Origin: Basidiobolus meristosporus CBS 931.73
Lineage: Eukaryota; Basidiobolomycota; Basidiobolomycetes; Basidiobolales; Basidiobolaceae
Assembly: GCA_002104905.1 (NCBI GenBank)
Contig: MCFE01000274.1
Coordinates: 1-64,000 of the forward strand
Length of the DNA stretch: 64,000 nt
Direction of reading: 5' to 3'
The notes beneath the pieces are model-generated. The model ran no database searches. It was not told the DNA's origin and worked only from the letters and a program-made list of their open reading frames with translations. The number at the start of each line of letters is the position of its first letter. Position 1 is the stretch's first letter. The translations under genes and the position numbers were made by a program. Of this stretch, positions 1-10,921 are shown piece after piece.

Positions 1-68
1 AACCATTAGCTAGAGACAAGTTTGAATATCTTAGGTCAAAATTAGGACTAGTCAGTATGAGCATTTAG
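1..68 (+). pseudogene. Ty1/copia pol 3' end (fragment)
   Basis: This is the last part of a copia polyprotein (end of RNase H), reading PLARDKFEYLRSKLGLVS before a TAG stop at 66-68. The same tail recurs at 428-642 and 9085-9301, which fixes the identification. The rest of the element lies outside the window. It is followed after a short purine-rich stretch (polypurine tract) by the LTR at 80. Confidence 0.85.
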
Positions 69-79
69 CTGAGTGGGAG

Positions 80-427
80 TGTTGTGAAAATTCATATTTC
101 CACCTAAATATTCACCTAACTTAGTCACTTAGATCATTACCTTCAAATCCTAGAAAATACTGACCAAATTCCTTGTCAGGATTTACTTAGAATATTTTCA
201 CCAAAATACCAGGTACCCAGAATATGAAAGCTCTCAAAGTTGTCCAAACAGCCCCAAACCTTGCACACATGTTCTTGGGACCTTCCTTAACCTATTCTGC
301 ATGTTTGTAATGCCAAGACCAGGTAAAGTATATATACTACTTCTACATTCAACAAATCATTAAGTGAAAACTACATAATCTAATTGTCCTCTCAATCACT
401 TCCAATATCTCCAAGACTCTTACAACA
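80..427 (+). repeat. copia LTR, 348 bp, 3' LTR of a mostly off-window element
   Basis: The LTR starts TGTTGTGA after the purine tract GAGTGGGAG and ends CTCTTACAACA. The same 348-bp unit recurs at 9313-9660, 37500-37847 and 12794-13141. It contains an AT-rich promoter-like stretch (AAAGTATATATACTAC, around 325). The five bases after it are GTATA, and the sequence then continues inside another copia pol gene. This suggests the element inserted into an older copy; the matching left flank is outside the window. Confidence 0.85.
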
Positions 428-642
428 GTATACGATTGGGTAGAAGTCCAACTTTTTATGCTAGAACCAAGCACATAGATATTAGACATCATTTCATATG
501 TGAAGCTATAGAGAATAACTTAGTTAGCTTAGTTTACTGTCCTACAGATGAAATGATTGCAGAAATATTTACTAAACCATTAGCTAGAGACAAGTTTGAA
601 TATCTTAGGTCAAAATTAGGACTAGTCAGTATGAACACTTAG
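428..642 (+). pseudogene. Ty1/copia pol tail (RNase H end), host of the upstream insertion
   Basis: The frame reads RTKHIDIRHHFICEAIENN and on to the conserved end PLARDKFEYLRSKLG, stopping at 640-642. It is the same RNase H tail as at 9100-9301. The open frame begins at the junction with the preceding LTR (GTATAC), so the 5' part has been displaced out of the window by the insertion at 80-427. Confidence 0.8.
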
Positions 643-653
643 CTAAGTGAGAG

Positions 654-902
654 TGATGTAAAAATTTGTAATTCCACCTATATATTCACCTAACTTAGTC
701 ACCTATATCATTACCTTCAAATCCTAGGGAATACTGACCAAATACCTTGTTGGGATTTACTTGGAATATTTTCACAAATATATCCAGTACACAGAACATG
801 AAAATTCTCAAAGTTGTCCAAATAGCCCAAAAATTTGCACACATGGTCTTGGGACCTTCCTTAACCTATCCTACATGTTTGTAATGCCAAGACCATGTAA
901 AA
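654..902 (+). repeat. copia LTR, left part (split by a DNA transposon)
   Basis: LTR following the pol tail at 428-642. It begins TGATGTAAAAATTTG and runs colinear with the other LTRs to CATGTAAAA, where the PIF/Harbinger-like element (903-4335) interrupts it. The remaining 104 bp resume at 4336-4439. Subtracting the 3-bp duplication gives about 350 bp, the family length. Confidence 0.85.
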
Positions 903-927
903 AGACTTGTTCTGTTGGATAGTGCCA
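903..927 (+). repeat. Left terminal inverted repeat of Harbinger-like copy 1
   Basis: AGACTTGTTC matches the inward-read right end at 4326-4335, and the match continues imperfectly to GTGCCA. Copy 2 begins with the same bases at 17934. Confidence 0.7.
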
Positions 928-1085
928 CATAGTGTCAGCCTGTTTATGGTGCCAGATTCATCTGGCACTCTATGGCACTATCTGGCACTATAATTTCTAC
1001 CATGATGCCAGTGGTATGATACAGTTACTGGTAATTTTACTCAATCTTACCTATGTTGCTCAGAATAGTGCTTTCCTTGCTTTAT

Positions 1086-1970
1086 TTACTCTTCATAATG
1101 CTCCAGATACATTTCTCTCAGTGGATGTCTTCTTGTATGAGCATACTGTGCATTAATAAGTATCTTAACTATTTTACCTATCCTGCTGTTTTCTCCTATA
1201 TATGACTTTCCTCTGTATTTACCTGCCAATATGCTGAATCTCTTCAGATATCCAAATGTGCGCTCTACCCTTACTCTGAAATGATTAAATATCTCATTGT
1301 AGATCTTCTGCTTCCTGCTAAGCACACCATTCCTTGGCTTCCTATAAGCTGTAATACATCCTAATATCTGACAATCCTCTCCTATATAGGCTAAGTCTGC
1401 CATACATTTCTCCCCTCTACTGAATTCAGGATGATTCTCTACCCAGAGTGCTTTGTCACGCCTACTTCCAGCAAATGGCCCACTAAACCAGATGATGTTA
1501 CCCTCAATGTCAGACAGTGCTTGAAACTTCACACAGTGTGCCTTGTACTTGCCAGAATAAAAGTGCCTCTGCCCTCTAGAAGGTCTGTTAATCCTCACTG
1601 GGAAGGTATCCAGAATACTCCTGATATGGAACCTGTTGCTGAACACTCTGGGATATGGGAGTCTATTGGAGCTTCTGAACCTAGTATTCCAAGCTTGCTC
1701 TAAGTCATTCATACCCTCTGCAAGGTGGTTCTCCATTGCTGTCAGCTGGTAATGAAAGCTTCTAGGACTTTTGTTGTCATGGATGGTGGGATGAAACCTT
1801 GTAGGGCAATAGTTCTTGTAATAGCAGAGAAGCTTAACAAGGGATCTCCTTGAGTAGATTGGGGCTGATGGTCCACAGTACTTGGAATAGATCTCCTCTA
1901 GTGTGTCAAAAGGAAATCCAGTGTTAGTGATGGGATTGATGAGAAAAGACCATTCAGATGAGTAAGTCAT
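1086..1970 (-). CDS. PIF/Harbinger-type DDE transposase (DDE_Tnp_4 fold)
   Basis: Open frame of up to 308 codons; the first ATG is at 1970 (an upstream TTG at 2012 extends the frame). Numbering from that longer frame, the likely catalytic triad is D135 (SILDTFPVRI), D206 (MADLAYIG) and E250 (RVRVERTFGYLKRF). Between them lies the family-typical stretch with GSRRDKAL. This order and spacing is characteristic of IS5/PIF-Harbinger DDE_4 transposases, which cut and paste DNA at 3-bp sites. No in-frame stop interrupts the catalytic region, so this copy may still be competent, although its partner gene has a nonsense codon. A helix-turn-helix would be expected near the N-terminus but I cannot show it. 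Confidence 0.75.
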   Translation of the reverse strand: MTYSSEWSFLINPITNTGFPFDTLEEIYSKYCGPSAPIYSRRSLVKLLCYYKNYCPTRFHPTIHDNKSPRSFHYQLTAMENHLAEGMNDLEQAWNTRFRSSNRLPYPRVFSNRFHIRSILDTFPVRINRPSRGQRHFYSGKYKAHCVKFQALSDIEGNIIWFSGPFAGSRRDKALWVENHPEFSRGEKCMADLAYIGEDCQILGCITAYRKPRNGVLSRKQKIYNEIFNHFRVRVERTFGYLKRFSILAGKYRGKSYIGENSRIGKIVKILINAQYAHTRRHPLREMYLEHYEE

Positions 1971-2563
1971 ATTAAAATTGATGGATGATTGTATGGAGGC
2001 GGTTTGAATCAATTTGGCGTAATCTTTGTTATTTATCTGATTTTTGATATATTATGGTTAAATCTCCATCAGTTGCCATGTATCCCATCATTATGTTGCA
2101 AAAATCATCTGCAAACAATGCCTTGGTACTTTTATTGATGCTTTAATCATAGGTCTATAATCAAATAGGAAATCTGCAATTGATGTGATCTGATCCATGT
2201 CAACGCAATCCAAGATGCATCATGCATAATACATGGAAAATTCAACAATCACATTAGTTTTCATATATATTTCATATAAGACCAGGTTGATGCCAATATA
2301 CTGCTGTATAAGTATCCAAATCCATTGCTATGGTCCCCATACCAAGCCTCAACTCATCTTTAGTACAACCCAGACAAAACCTGTCCCCCAGCTCACAAGC
2401 ACGGTCCAGACCGGAAAAGTCAATGTTGGAACCGTTCAAGTTCTTGCCAAATGATTTTTGTATGGCCTAAGTGTCTATGATGAGCCTTCATACAGATATT
2501 TGGGCACTACTGATTTATCTAGCAGAACTAGATACCTCAGAGAGTTGACAAAGATGGAAGAAT

Positions 2564-3592
2564 TTGAGTAGAAAGCTGTGGCACAAGTTCTACATCAAGA
2601 AGCCAGCCAATGTATGTAAAAAGATATATAACAAGACAAGTATTGAAATCAAGAATGAGCTGAGAGTGAGGGGATTTGACAAAGAAGCCGTGCTGGAACA
2701 ATTTCACATGCAATTTGCACAGTACAGGCCTGACACGTCCGTTTGTGCCTCAACTTTGGGAACCAAAGAGATTTTGAATGAGTTTTTGCCTCAAATGACT
2801 AATGTACTACGTGATATATTAGTAGAGCTAAGTGGCTTCCAAGTGTAATATACACAGGACTCATCCAGGCAACAGCTCCAAAGTATCAGACAGAGGGTTA
2901 GTGAATACCTTGAGGAATCAAATGGTGAGCTTCCGGAGGAAGAATACAGACCGCAAGCAACATTGTCCAGATTGCGCCAGCATGCCTTGCTGGATTCCCT
3001 ACCATCTCTTGCAACCACAGCGCACTGGTGCACGTCAGTCCAGACCACGCCAACACCCTTTACCAGAACGCCCCGCATTGAGTCAACGCACATTGAGTCA
3101 ACGTGCATCAGGTCAACGCGTGCGCTTCAGAGCAAAACTACAAGAACTTGCCAAACTGCTCATTTAGATACAAGTCCATTGGAGCAGACCAAGTTGCATC
3201 AACATGCAGCATCACATCAAACTCAGCCAAGGGCCATCTCAACGTGTCAAGGCACGCCTGCACATGCCATTTTGCCTGACCATCAGCAAGTTACTTCTGG
3301 TGAACTGACTGATGATGACCAACATGAAGTGCCTCAACCACCAGAGCCCTTGGCAAGTAAAAGAACGCGCCAGCGCGTGGCACTACAGGCCGGTTCAGTT
3401 GGTTCAGTTGGAGCAATTCAGCGCGGTCAAGCTGCAGCATTGCACTCATCAACTAGGAGGCAAAATACTGACTACAAATACACAAGTAGCCAAGATGATA
3501 GTCAGCCAGGAAGTAGTATAGGTGTGCAAAGTGAGTCACTACCAAATGCTTCAGTAGTAGTCCCTGTGAGAAAAAAACCCAGGAGAAGATGA
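2564..3592 (+). pseudogene. Second gene of the Harbinger-like element, one nonsense codon
   Basis: Two open stretches (2564-2848 and 2963-3592) lie in the same reading frame. They are separated by a TAA at 2846-2848 where copy 2 (near 21375) reads GAGCAA, so this looks like a CAA-to-TAA mutation. The combined frame is about 340 codons. The N-terminal part is helical and charged (around IEIKNELRVRGFDKEAVLEQ), the middle is Thr/Ser/Gln-rich, and it ends in a basic KKPRRR tail that could be a nuclear localisation signal. PIF/Harbinger elements usually carry a Myb-like DNA-binding partner protein. I infer that role from position, not from a recognisable Myb motif. The true start is unclear. Confidence 0.5.
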
Positions 3593-4310
3593 TGTGATTG
3601 CTTTGAATCGTTCACACTTGTAATGATCCCAACAACCCTTTTTTTTTGCGATCCAAATCAAGCCATCGCAAATCAGTGATCATCAAATTTTTGATATAAG
3701 TAATATCAAGGTCTTCTCACATTTGAGACAGAACCCCTATAAATAAACACCCTGCATATATATACATCATCTGTAATACCAGTGCAGCTATTGGATCTGT
3801 TTTGCACCTACATGATTGCTTGCGTGCTAGCTATGACACCTTGTCCAATCACTAGGATCAGGGATTTACTTGCTCAAAGGGCAAAATGGGATATTTGATG
3901 GCAAATCAGGTAGCTTTTTTAGTAGTCAATGGGCCAATTGGGGGCTGCCAGCTTCAGGATACTTTTGGACCAATTAACCACTGAGATACCATCCAATTGG
4001 AGTGAGTGTTACCAGAATGGTAAGTATCAGTGTAGTTTATTGTGTGATACAAATTTATTTCCATATACATTAAAGAAACATATCCAAATACCGGATTTTA
4101 CCTGCCATAATAGCGGTATCCAATTGCGCACGTGATGCAAACATTACAAGTTGGTGCAATCATCCGTGCCAACCTCATTGTGTCAGATTGTGCCTTAGTG
4201 TGCAAGATTGTCCCGCATAGTGCAAAATTGTCCAAGAACAATCCTGCCTTCTGGTAGCTATAATATCGCGCCCAATTGTTCTTTACAACCACAGATTGCA
4301 CCACTTGCCC

Positions 4311-4335
4311 TGGCACGGTATGATGGAACAAGTCT
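4311..4335 (-). repeat. Right terminal inverted repeat of Harbinger-like copy 1
   Basis: Ends GGAACAAGTCT, the inverse of the left end. The bases directly after it (AAAGTATAAG) continue the interrupted copia LTR. Confidence 0.7.
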
Positions 4336-4439
4336 AAAGTATAAGTACTACTTTTACATTCAATAAATGATTGAGTGAAAACCGCATAATCAAATTGTCA
4401 TCCCAAATCACCTCCAATATCTCCAAGACTCTTACAACA
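4336..4439 (+). repeat. copia LTR, right part (resumes after the transposon)
   Basis: Continues the LTR begun at 654: AAAGTATAAGTACTACTTTT to CTCTTACAACA. It is the 3' end of the LTR split by the Harbinger-like insertion. Confidence 0.85.
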
Positions 4440-5152
4440 GAATCTACTGTAAATGAAGTATTCAGTCCAAAGAAAGCTACTGCTACTTAAAGAAGACAAC
4501 AATGACCATTCTAGATTATTCTAGTAGATCTAAATCACTAAACAGATGTGGTTGAAGTGTGAGCAGGCCATCCTAGCACAGAGCTGCGCAAAAGCCTTTT
4601 TTTGGCCATGTAATATGTGCTGTAACACCAGGAAATGAGGATAATCCGGATCAGACATCAATGATAAAACCATAACTTGGCTCAATATAGGTCATTTCTT
4701 TTACCGCATATATATTCTATATGATGGAAGTAACTGTCCCTGAGCTTAATGTGGATATAAAGTGAGGTTGTCTAAATGAATTAGACTGTTGACTGAAAAT
4801 AAGGAAACTTCAGATCTGCTGTAAGTGACAAAACATTAACTTGACCAAAAGTGGGTCAATTTATCATTATTACAATTTGACAATTAGACTCACATCAATA
4901 TTCATGCCTGTACAACTGATCATGGCTAATGATTAGTATTTTGGTTAGATCAGTCCAATTTTTAGGCATACCATCAGGTAGATATGCACATTGAATTGCA
5001 AGTTTCTGGTTCAAGTAAGTTGAACACAAATGCATATACCGTTGGATAATGTATTAGTCCAGTATGCAACACAGTTAAATCTTATACACATTTTACAGAT
5101 TGCACACTTAAAATATGTATTTATTACTGATGAATATTAAGTTGAGTGGGAG
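4440..5152. other. Unassigned AT-rich stretch, no gene seen
   Basis: No open frame or recognisable protein similarity. Only the last 30 or so bases (TGAATATTAAGTTGAGTGGGAG) resemble the end of a copia pol gene plus its polypurine tract. The stretch is therefore probably a degraded retroelement interior. Confidence 0.4.
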
Positions 5153-5335
5153 TGTTATAATTAGTGAGTTATCACCTAGATATTCATGTAAGCTTGGTCA
5201 CATAGATCTTATTATCTGATTAGCATTCTGTCCTCACCAAAATACTACTTTTACATTCAATAAGTCATTAAGTAAAAAACACATAATCTACCTGTTCTAC
5301 TAATCACTTCCAGTATCTCCAAGACTCTTACAACA
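5153..5335 (+). repeat. copia 5' LTR, internally deleted
   Basis: Starts TGTTATAATTAG and ends ACTCTTACAACA. Compared with the 348-bp LTR at 9313 the middle third is missing, with the break near TCACCAAAATACTAC. Confidence 0.8.
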
Positions 5336-5339
5336 GGCT

Positions 5340-8300
5340 ATGAGCCCCAAGCTGTCACTCTCTGCAATGTCTACTACTGCTATTACTGGAATTTTTCCCC
5401 CTGCTGAAAAGTTGGATGGATCTAAATACCAAGTGTGGAAGGTGAAGATGAAGATGCTGCTACAAGAAAGAGGCCTTTGGGATATTATCATGGGAGAAGA
5501 ATGCCCTCCTATAAACATGGGAGAGGAAGCCTTAAAGTACCAGAAGAAAGAACAAAGTGCCTTTAACTTCATTTGCCTTAATGTTAAGGACATATTGCTA
5601 ATTCAATGTTCAAGAGCAAAAATGGCAAGGAATGCTGGGTAGGCATTAGAAGACACCTACCAGTCATGTTCAGCTGCTAAGAAAATATATCTGAGACAAA
5701 AATTCTTTACTACAAAGATGCCGCCAGGAGAGGAAATGAAAAATCTAATTAACAGAATTACCATGCTGGTAGATGAAATGGAATCTGTAGGTGTACCAAC
5801 TACTGATGAGGATGTGATAGCTACCATCCTGAATAGCCTGACAGACAAGATTCTGGGTCTTGTATCAGCCCTAGATTCCAGAACTGAAGATTTGACATTA
5901 AATTACGTATATGCAAGGCTCCTGGATGAAGAATTAAGAAAATCAAGCACCAATAAGAAAGAAGAAGAAAATGCTTTAATAAGTATGATAACCAACAAAG
6001 GCTGTAACCAAAAGCCTACAAAGGCAACAGCAACCTGTTTTGTAACTACTGCAAAAGGAAAGGACACACATGCAAACAGTGCTTCACAAATAAAGATAGT
6101 CAGCAGAAAAAGCCTGAATATGGAAATGCTGCAACAATTGAAGCAAGACTATTCATATCTGAACTAAATATGACCACAAACAAGGATTCTCAGACATGAT
6201 GTATTGACTCTGGAGCATCTCAACACTTTACACACCAAAAAGAATTTTTACCCAATATCAGGAAATTCCAATTAAGAAGGTTTTCATGGGCAACAATAGA
6301 ACACTTGATGCATTGGGAGAAGTAGCTATCCAAGTAAACCTAAGAAGTAGTGAAGGAAGTCATACACTGACTTTCAAAGAAGTACTCTATGTACCAGAAG
6401 TAGCCAAGATCCTACTCTCTGTAAGCAATGCCACTGCAGAAGGACTCAGTTTCAGCTTTGACAATTCTGGATGCAAGATCACCAATCAAATTGATGCCTG
6501 TAGTGCTTTGGGTATCAGAAATCAGAATCTTTACAGATTGACCTGTATTACATCATATTTGGAAGCCAATATAGGTAACTTAAACAAAGAAACACCAATG
6601 CTTTGGCACAGGAGATTTGGGCACATCAATTTTGATTATTTGCACAAAATGATCAAAGATCAGCTAATTTCTGGAATAAAAATTTATCCCCCAGCTAATC
6701 TGGAGCACTATGAAGCCTGCATATATGGGAAACAAGCCAGACAACTGTTCAAGAGCTCTGGGCTAATCAAAACTAAGCAAAAACTAGATCTAATTCACTC
6801 AGATTTGTATGGACCTATGCAAAATTTATCCTTAGGCAGGATGAAGTGTTCAAGTACTTTATTGATGATTATATAAGATGCACATGAATCTACTTCAAGA
6901 AGAGAAAGGAATTAGCTCTGTGTAAGTTCTGCAAGTTTAAATCCATGGTGGAGAGAGAAACTGGTGAAAAAATTGAGAAAATATGCTCTGAGAATGGTGG
7001 AGAATACACCTCCAAACTCTTCATCCACTTCTACAAAATTCATGGGATAAAGCAAGAGACCACTGTACCATAGTCCCCACAGCAAAATGGAGTAGCAGAA
7101 CATGCTAACAGAATAATAATTGCTCTGGCAAGATCTATGATCCATCATCATCAGTTATCCTATGATTTTTGGGTGGAAACAGTTGCCACTGCTGTATATC
7201 TTAAAAACAGGAGTTATAACAGAACACTTTGTGATTCTACTCCATTTGAAGCATGGTATGAATACAGACCAAGTGCAGAGCATCTAAGAATATTTGGGTT
7301 TACAGCATATGCCAAGAAACTGCCTAGAAATCAGTCAAAATTTGAGCAAAAAGTGTAAGATTCATATTTTTGGGCTACTGCAATGAGAGTAAGTCATACA
7401 GACTCTACAATACCAAAGCAAAGATGCTAATCCACTCCAGGAATGTGTTGTTTGATTAAAATTCAAGATTTTTACAACAAATGACATCAGATGATGACAA
7501 GAATCTGATCTTGAGTCCACCAGTTGTCAGGATTGAATCAGAGCAAAAAATATGTTTTTTGCACTCCAGAGCATGCTACAACTATGGTTCAGCCAGAATC
7601 AGTGCCCAGGTCTATCCCAGAAGTGATCATTTAGTATCAAATGCCCAGATATCCAATTGGACAAGAAATAGCCCAAATTACTATATCAGTGAGGATACAA
7701 ACTTGCTTATGCCTATTCAGTCCATATTGATGAGCCCAAGATGTAAAAGAGGCCCGAAATAGCCCTCAGATGAGGTTTTGCAGATCTGCAATGACTGAGA
7801 AATATCAGGCCCTGATGGAAAATCAAACTTGAGACTTAGTCAAATTACTAATCAACCAAAAATCAGTTGGATGCAGATGGATCTTCAAGACAAAATACAA
7901 GGCTGATGGTACAGTTGAAAGATACAAAGCAAGACTTAGGGCCAAAGAATACTCCCAAACAAAAGTACTTGAATATACTGAGACCTTTGCACCGGTATCC
8001 AAGTTTAACTCCATTAGATTGATATTGGCTATTGCAGCCAAATATTAGCTTTTTATTCATTAAATGGACGTAAAGGCTACATTTTTGAATGGAGAACTTG
8101 ATGAGGATGTGTATATGCGCCAGCCTGATGGGTTTGTTGACCAAGATAACCCCCATTTGGTCTGCAAGCTTAAAAAGTCACTATATGGTCTCAAACAATC
8201 ACCAAGAGCCTGGAATTAAAAGATAGATTCTTATTTGGAATCTTTGAGTTTCAAAAGGAGTAATGCTGCACATATTATATACTAAACGCCAGAATGAGCA

Positions 8301-9301
8301 AGTCCAGTTCTATTAGCTTTATATGTGGATGATCTTATTATAGCCACCAATAACCTAGCAACATTGGAAGTGACTAAATACAACCTATCTAAAGAGTTCA
8401 AGATGTCTGGTCTAGGAGAACTCAGCTACTACTTAGTAATTAAGTTCTCCATAGACAGAAGTACCTAGACCATTACCTTAAGCCAATCCAAGTATATTCA
8501 AGATATACCAAAGAAGTACTAAATGAAAGACTGTAAACCGGCAGCTACCCTAATGAAGACAAACATTAACTTTGTCAAAACTCAACCAAATCAAGAGAGC
8601 TTGGTGCCATCTGAAAGCCCTGACTTTCCTTATCAATCTTTGGTTGGCAGTCTGATGTATATTATGCATGGAACACATTCAAATATCCCATATTCATTGG
8701 GAGTTGTCAGCCAACATAATCAGAACTATGGATCTGATCATATTGCAGCAGTTAGCAGATTTTTAGATACCTAAAAGGAGCTACTGATATCTGCTTAATA
8801 TACACTGATAAGGATTCAAAACAGGATCTTGTGGGATACTCTGATGCAGATTGAGGACTAAATTTGGAAGACAGAAGATCCGTCACAGGATACACCTTCC
8901 ATTACTATAAAGGAGCAATTTCATGGAATTCAAGAAAGAAACCAACTGTAGCACTTTCTACCACAGAGGCAGAGTACATGGCAGCCTGTGAAGCTACAAA
9001 AGTAGCATTGTGGCTAAGAGAGCTTTTTACAGGTTCAGGCCTATGTGAAAAAGCTCCTATTACTTTATTTCAAGATAATCAAGGATGTATACAATTAGGT
9101 AGAACTCCAACTTCTCACACTAGAACCAAGCACTTAGATATTAGACATCATTTCATACATGAAGCTATAGAGAATAACTTAGTTAGCTTAGTTTACTGTC
9201 CTACAGATGAAATAATTGCGGACATATTTACCAAACCATTAGCTAGAGACAAGTTTGAATATCTTAGGTCAAAATTAGGACTAGTCAGTATGCACACTTA
9301 G
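5340..9301 (+). pseudogene. copia gag-pol polyprotein, multiply broken
   Basis: Fragments in several frames give the whole copia protein order. Gag (UBN2-type) is at about 5380-5960, with a degraded zinc-knuckle region near 6030-6090. The protease core (IDSGASQHFT) is at about 6200. The GAG-pre-integrase zinc region is at about 6590-6770 (LWHRRFGHINFDYLHKM). Integrase runs to about 7450. Reverse transcriptase is at about 7800-8560 with LYVDDL at about 8317. RNase H is at 8800-9300 with STTEAEYMA. Several breaks are single transitions compared with the intact frames at 35887-37495: TGG to TGA before the protease and again in RNase H, and CAA/CAG to TAA/TAG in RT. The copy cannot encode a working polyprotein. 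Confidence 0.85.
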
Positions 9302-9312
9302 CTAAGTGAGAG

Positions 9313-9660
9313 TGTTGTAAAAATTTGTAATTCCACCTAAATATTAACCTAACTTAGTCACTTGGATCATTACCTTCAAATCCAAGAGAATACTGGCCAA
9401 ATTTCTTGTCAGGATTTACTTACAATATTTTCACCAAAATACCAGGAACCTAAAACATGAAAATTGTCAAAGTTGTCCAAACAGCCCCAAACTTTGCATA
9501 CATGTACTTGGGACCGTCCTTGAGCTATTCTATGTGCTTTAAAGCCCAAACTATGTAAAAGTATAAATACTACTTTTACATTTAATAAATCATTAAGTTA
9601 AGACCACATAATCTACTTGTTCATCCAATCACTTTAAGTATCTCCAAGACTCTTACTACA
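9313..9660 (+). repeat. copia 3' LTR, 348 bp
   Basis: Begins TGTTGTAAAAATTTG after the purine stretch GTGAGAG and ends CTCTTACTACA. The TATA-like AAAGTATAAATACTAC lies near 9559. The sequence after 9660 belongs to a different element, so no target duplication can be read. Confidence 0.85.
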
Positions 9661-10921
9661 GTCTGTCAGTGGGATCTCCACTCTGTCAACAATGGAGGAT
9701 GTGGAGGTTGTGGTAGACAAATTTCCTTTTTCAGCAAACTCATCTACCTTGCTGGAGTAAAGCTCAACTAGCTGCGCTTCCAACTCTTGTGAAAACAGCT
9801 GTTTTCTTGTTGGTAATTTTTCTTGGCTATGATGGGATTCAGTCTGTTCCTGGCTTGTGGCATTAATTGGCAAGAACTGCAGTTCTCTTTGCATGCCTCC
9901 CTGTCTCAGGTTTGGGTAGACATTTTCCCTTTATCTTTTCCTTTATCACTGCCAGGTCCTTCACTGCTACTTTGTCTGGGTGCTTCTTGAGTGGTACTAC
10001 GCTTTTTCCTTGATAAATGTTGTGCTGGTGCATCTGTGTCTGCCTGCTTGTCCCCAATTGGCACTCTTCCAGCTACCTGACATCTCTTTGATGCTTGTCT
10101 GAAGCTTTTGGCCCTGCTTGTAACTGGCTCTTGAGGAAGCCTCTGGTTTTTAGCCATGGCACCTTTGTTCTTCTGCCTTTGATAGTTTCTGCTATTCTTA
10201 AGATACATTCATAGCATACCAATGCTGGCCCAAGATCTGTTTGCCTGTATGAATCCAGGATAATGCTATTCAAACAAGTCAAGAGCATTCTGCTTGACCT
10301 TGAGTTCCTAATAGTCCCATGGTATGCCGGCCTTAAGGTGATGGCATGCTAGGTTTGGTATAAGTACTGCACTGTTTCCCTTCCATGCTGTGATAGGTTT
10401 TTCTGTGGACTTTATCTTTGCGCACTGTTGTTGTGCTGCAAAGACTATACAGTGTTCCACTGCTGTTACATTGGGAAATGGCTCAATTCTTGGCTTTGAT
10501 ATTGAGCTACTTGAGTTCCTTCTTTGCAGCAAAGACACTGCTTTCTCTACTGAGGATATTGATTGCACTACATGTACTATTTGCTTATCCTGTCTCTGGA
10601 CTATTTTGTGAATCCTCTGGGCCGTTCCATCTATCCTATCAGCCACTGCACCTAATTGCCACATTAATGCATTGGTATGAGCTGACAACATACTTGCTAA
10701 TATGGGTGGTGATGATATTATGACAGCCACTTGCTGGTCTTCAACTGAGGGTATTGAGTTGGTTGAACTCTCATCTGCCCAAGCATAATGGCTGGCTTGC
10801 ACCTCTGCAGAGGCTCCCAATTGCCTACTTGACTGAGAGTCTCAGGAGTCCACATTATTAACTTCAATGGGCACACTGTCTGCATGGCCTTTTTAGGATG
10901 TAGCCCTGCTTGTTGCACCAA
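9661..10921 (-). pseudogene. Accessory protein of the CACTA/Plavaka-like element (copy P1)
   Basis: Minus-strand fragments in changing frames. The N-terminal part (10820-10308) contains a helical, heptad-like segment around DRIDGTAQRIHKIVQRQDKQ and VEKAVSLLQRRNSSSS. The middle (10208-9906) is rich in Lys, Arg, Gln and Ser. The C-terminal part (9894-9661) contains FAEKGNLSTTTSTSSIVDRVE. The same gene is seen at 24600-25544, 26952-27900, 29340-29860, 31650-32425 and 46245-47994, each time next to, or oriented away from, tnp2-like transposase sequence. I do not recognise the protein family. It is probably a transposition partner, inferred from linkage only. Confidence 0.5.

Larger units (their letters stand above)
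903..4335 (-). mobile_element. PIF/Harbinger-like DNA transposon, copy 1 (3.43 kb)
   Basis: The ends are inverted repeats: the left end starts AGACTTGTTCTGTTGG and the right end, read inward, starts AGACTTGTTCCATCAT. The first 10 bases are perfect, with GTGCCA also shared further in. It interrupts a copia LTR precisely. Comparison with uninterrupted LTRs shows a 3-bp AAA target duplication, the length expected for PIF/Harbinger. It carries a minus-strand transposase (1086-1970) and a plus-strand second gene (2564-3592). A second, disrupted copy lies at 17934-23065. Confidence 0.75.
5153..9660 (+). mobile_element. Ty1/copia retrotransposon, near full length, decayed
   Basis: The 5' LTR (5153-5335) has lost about 165 bp internally. 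It is followed by a primer site (GGCTATGAGCCCC), a gag-pol pseudogene with many stops and shifts (5340-9301), a polypurine tract and a full 348-bp 3' LTR (9313-9660). The order gag, protease, integrase, reverse transcriptase, RNase H is that of Ty1/copia (Pseudoviridae). The left LTR is itself preceded by a copia-type polypurine tract rather than a clean target site. It may therefore be an LTR shared with an upstream copy. Confidence 0.85.
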
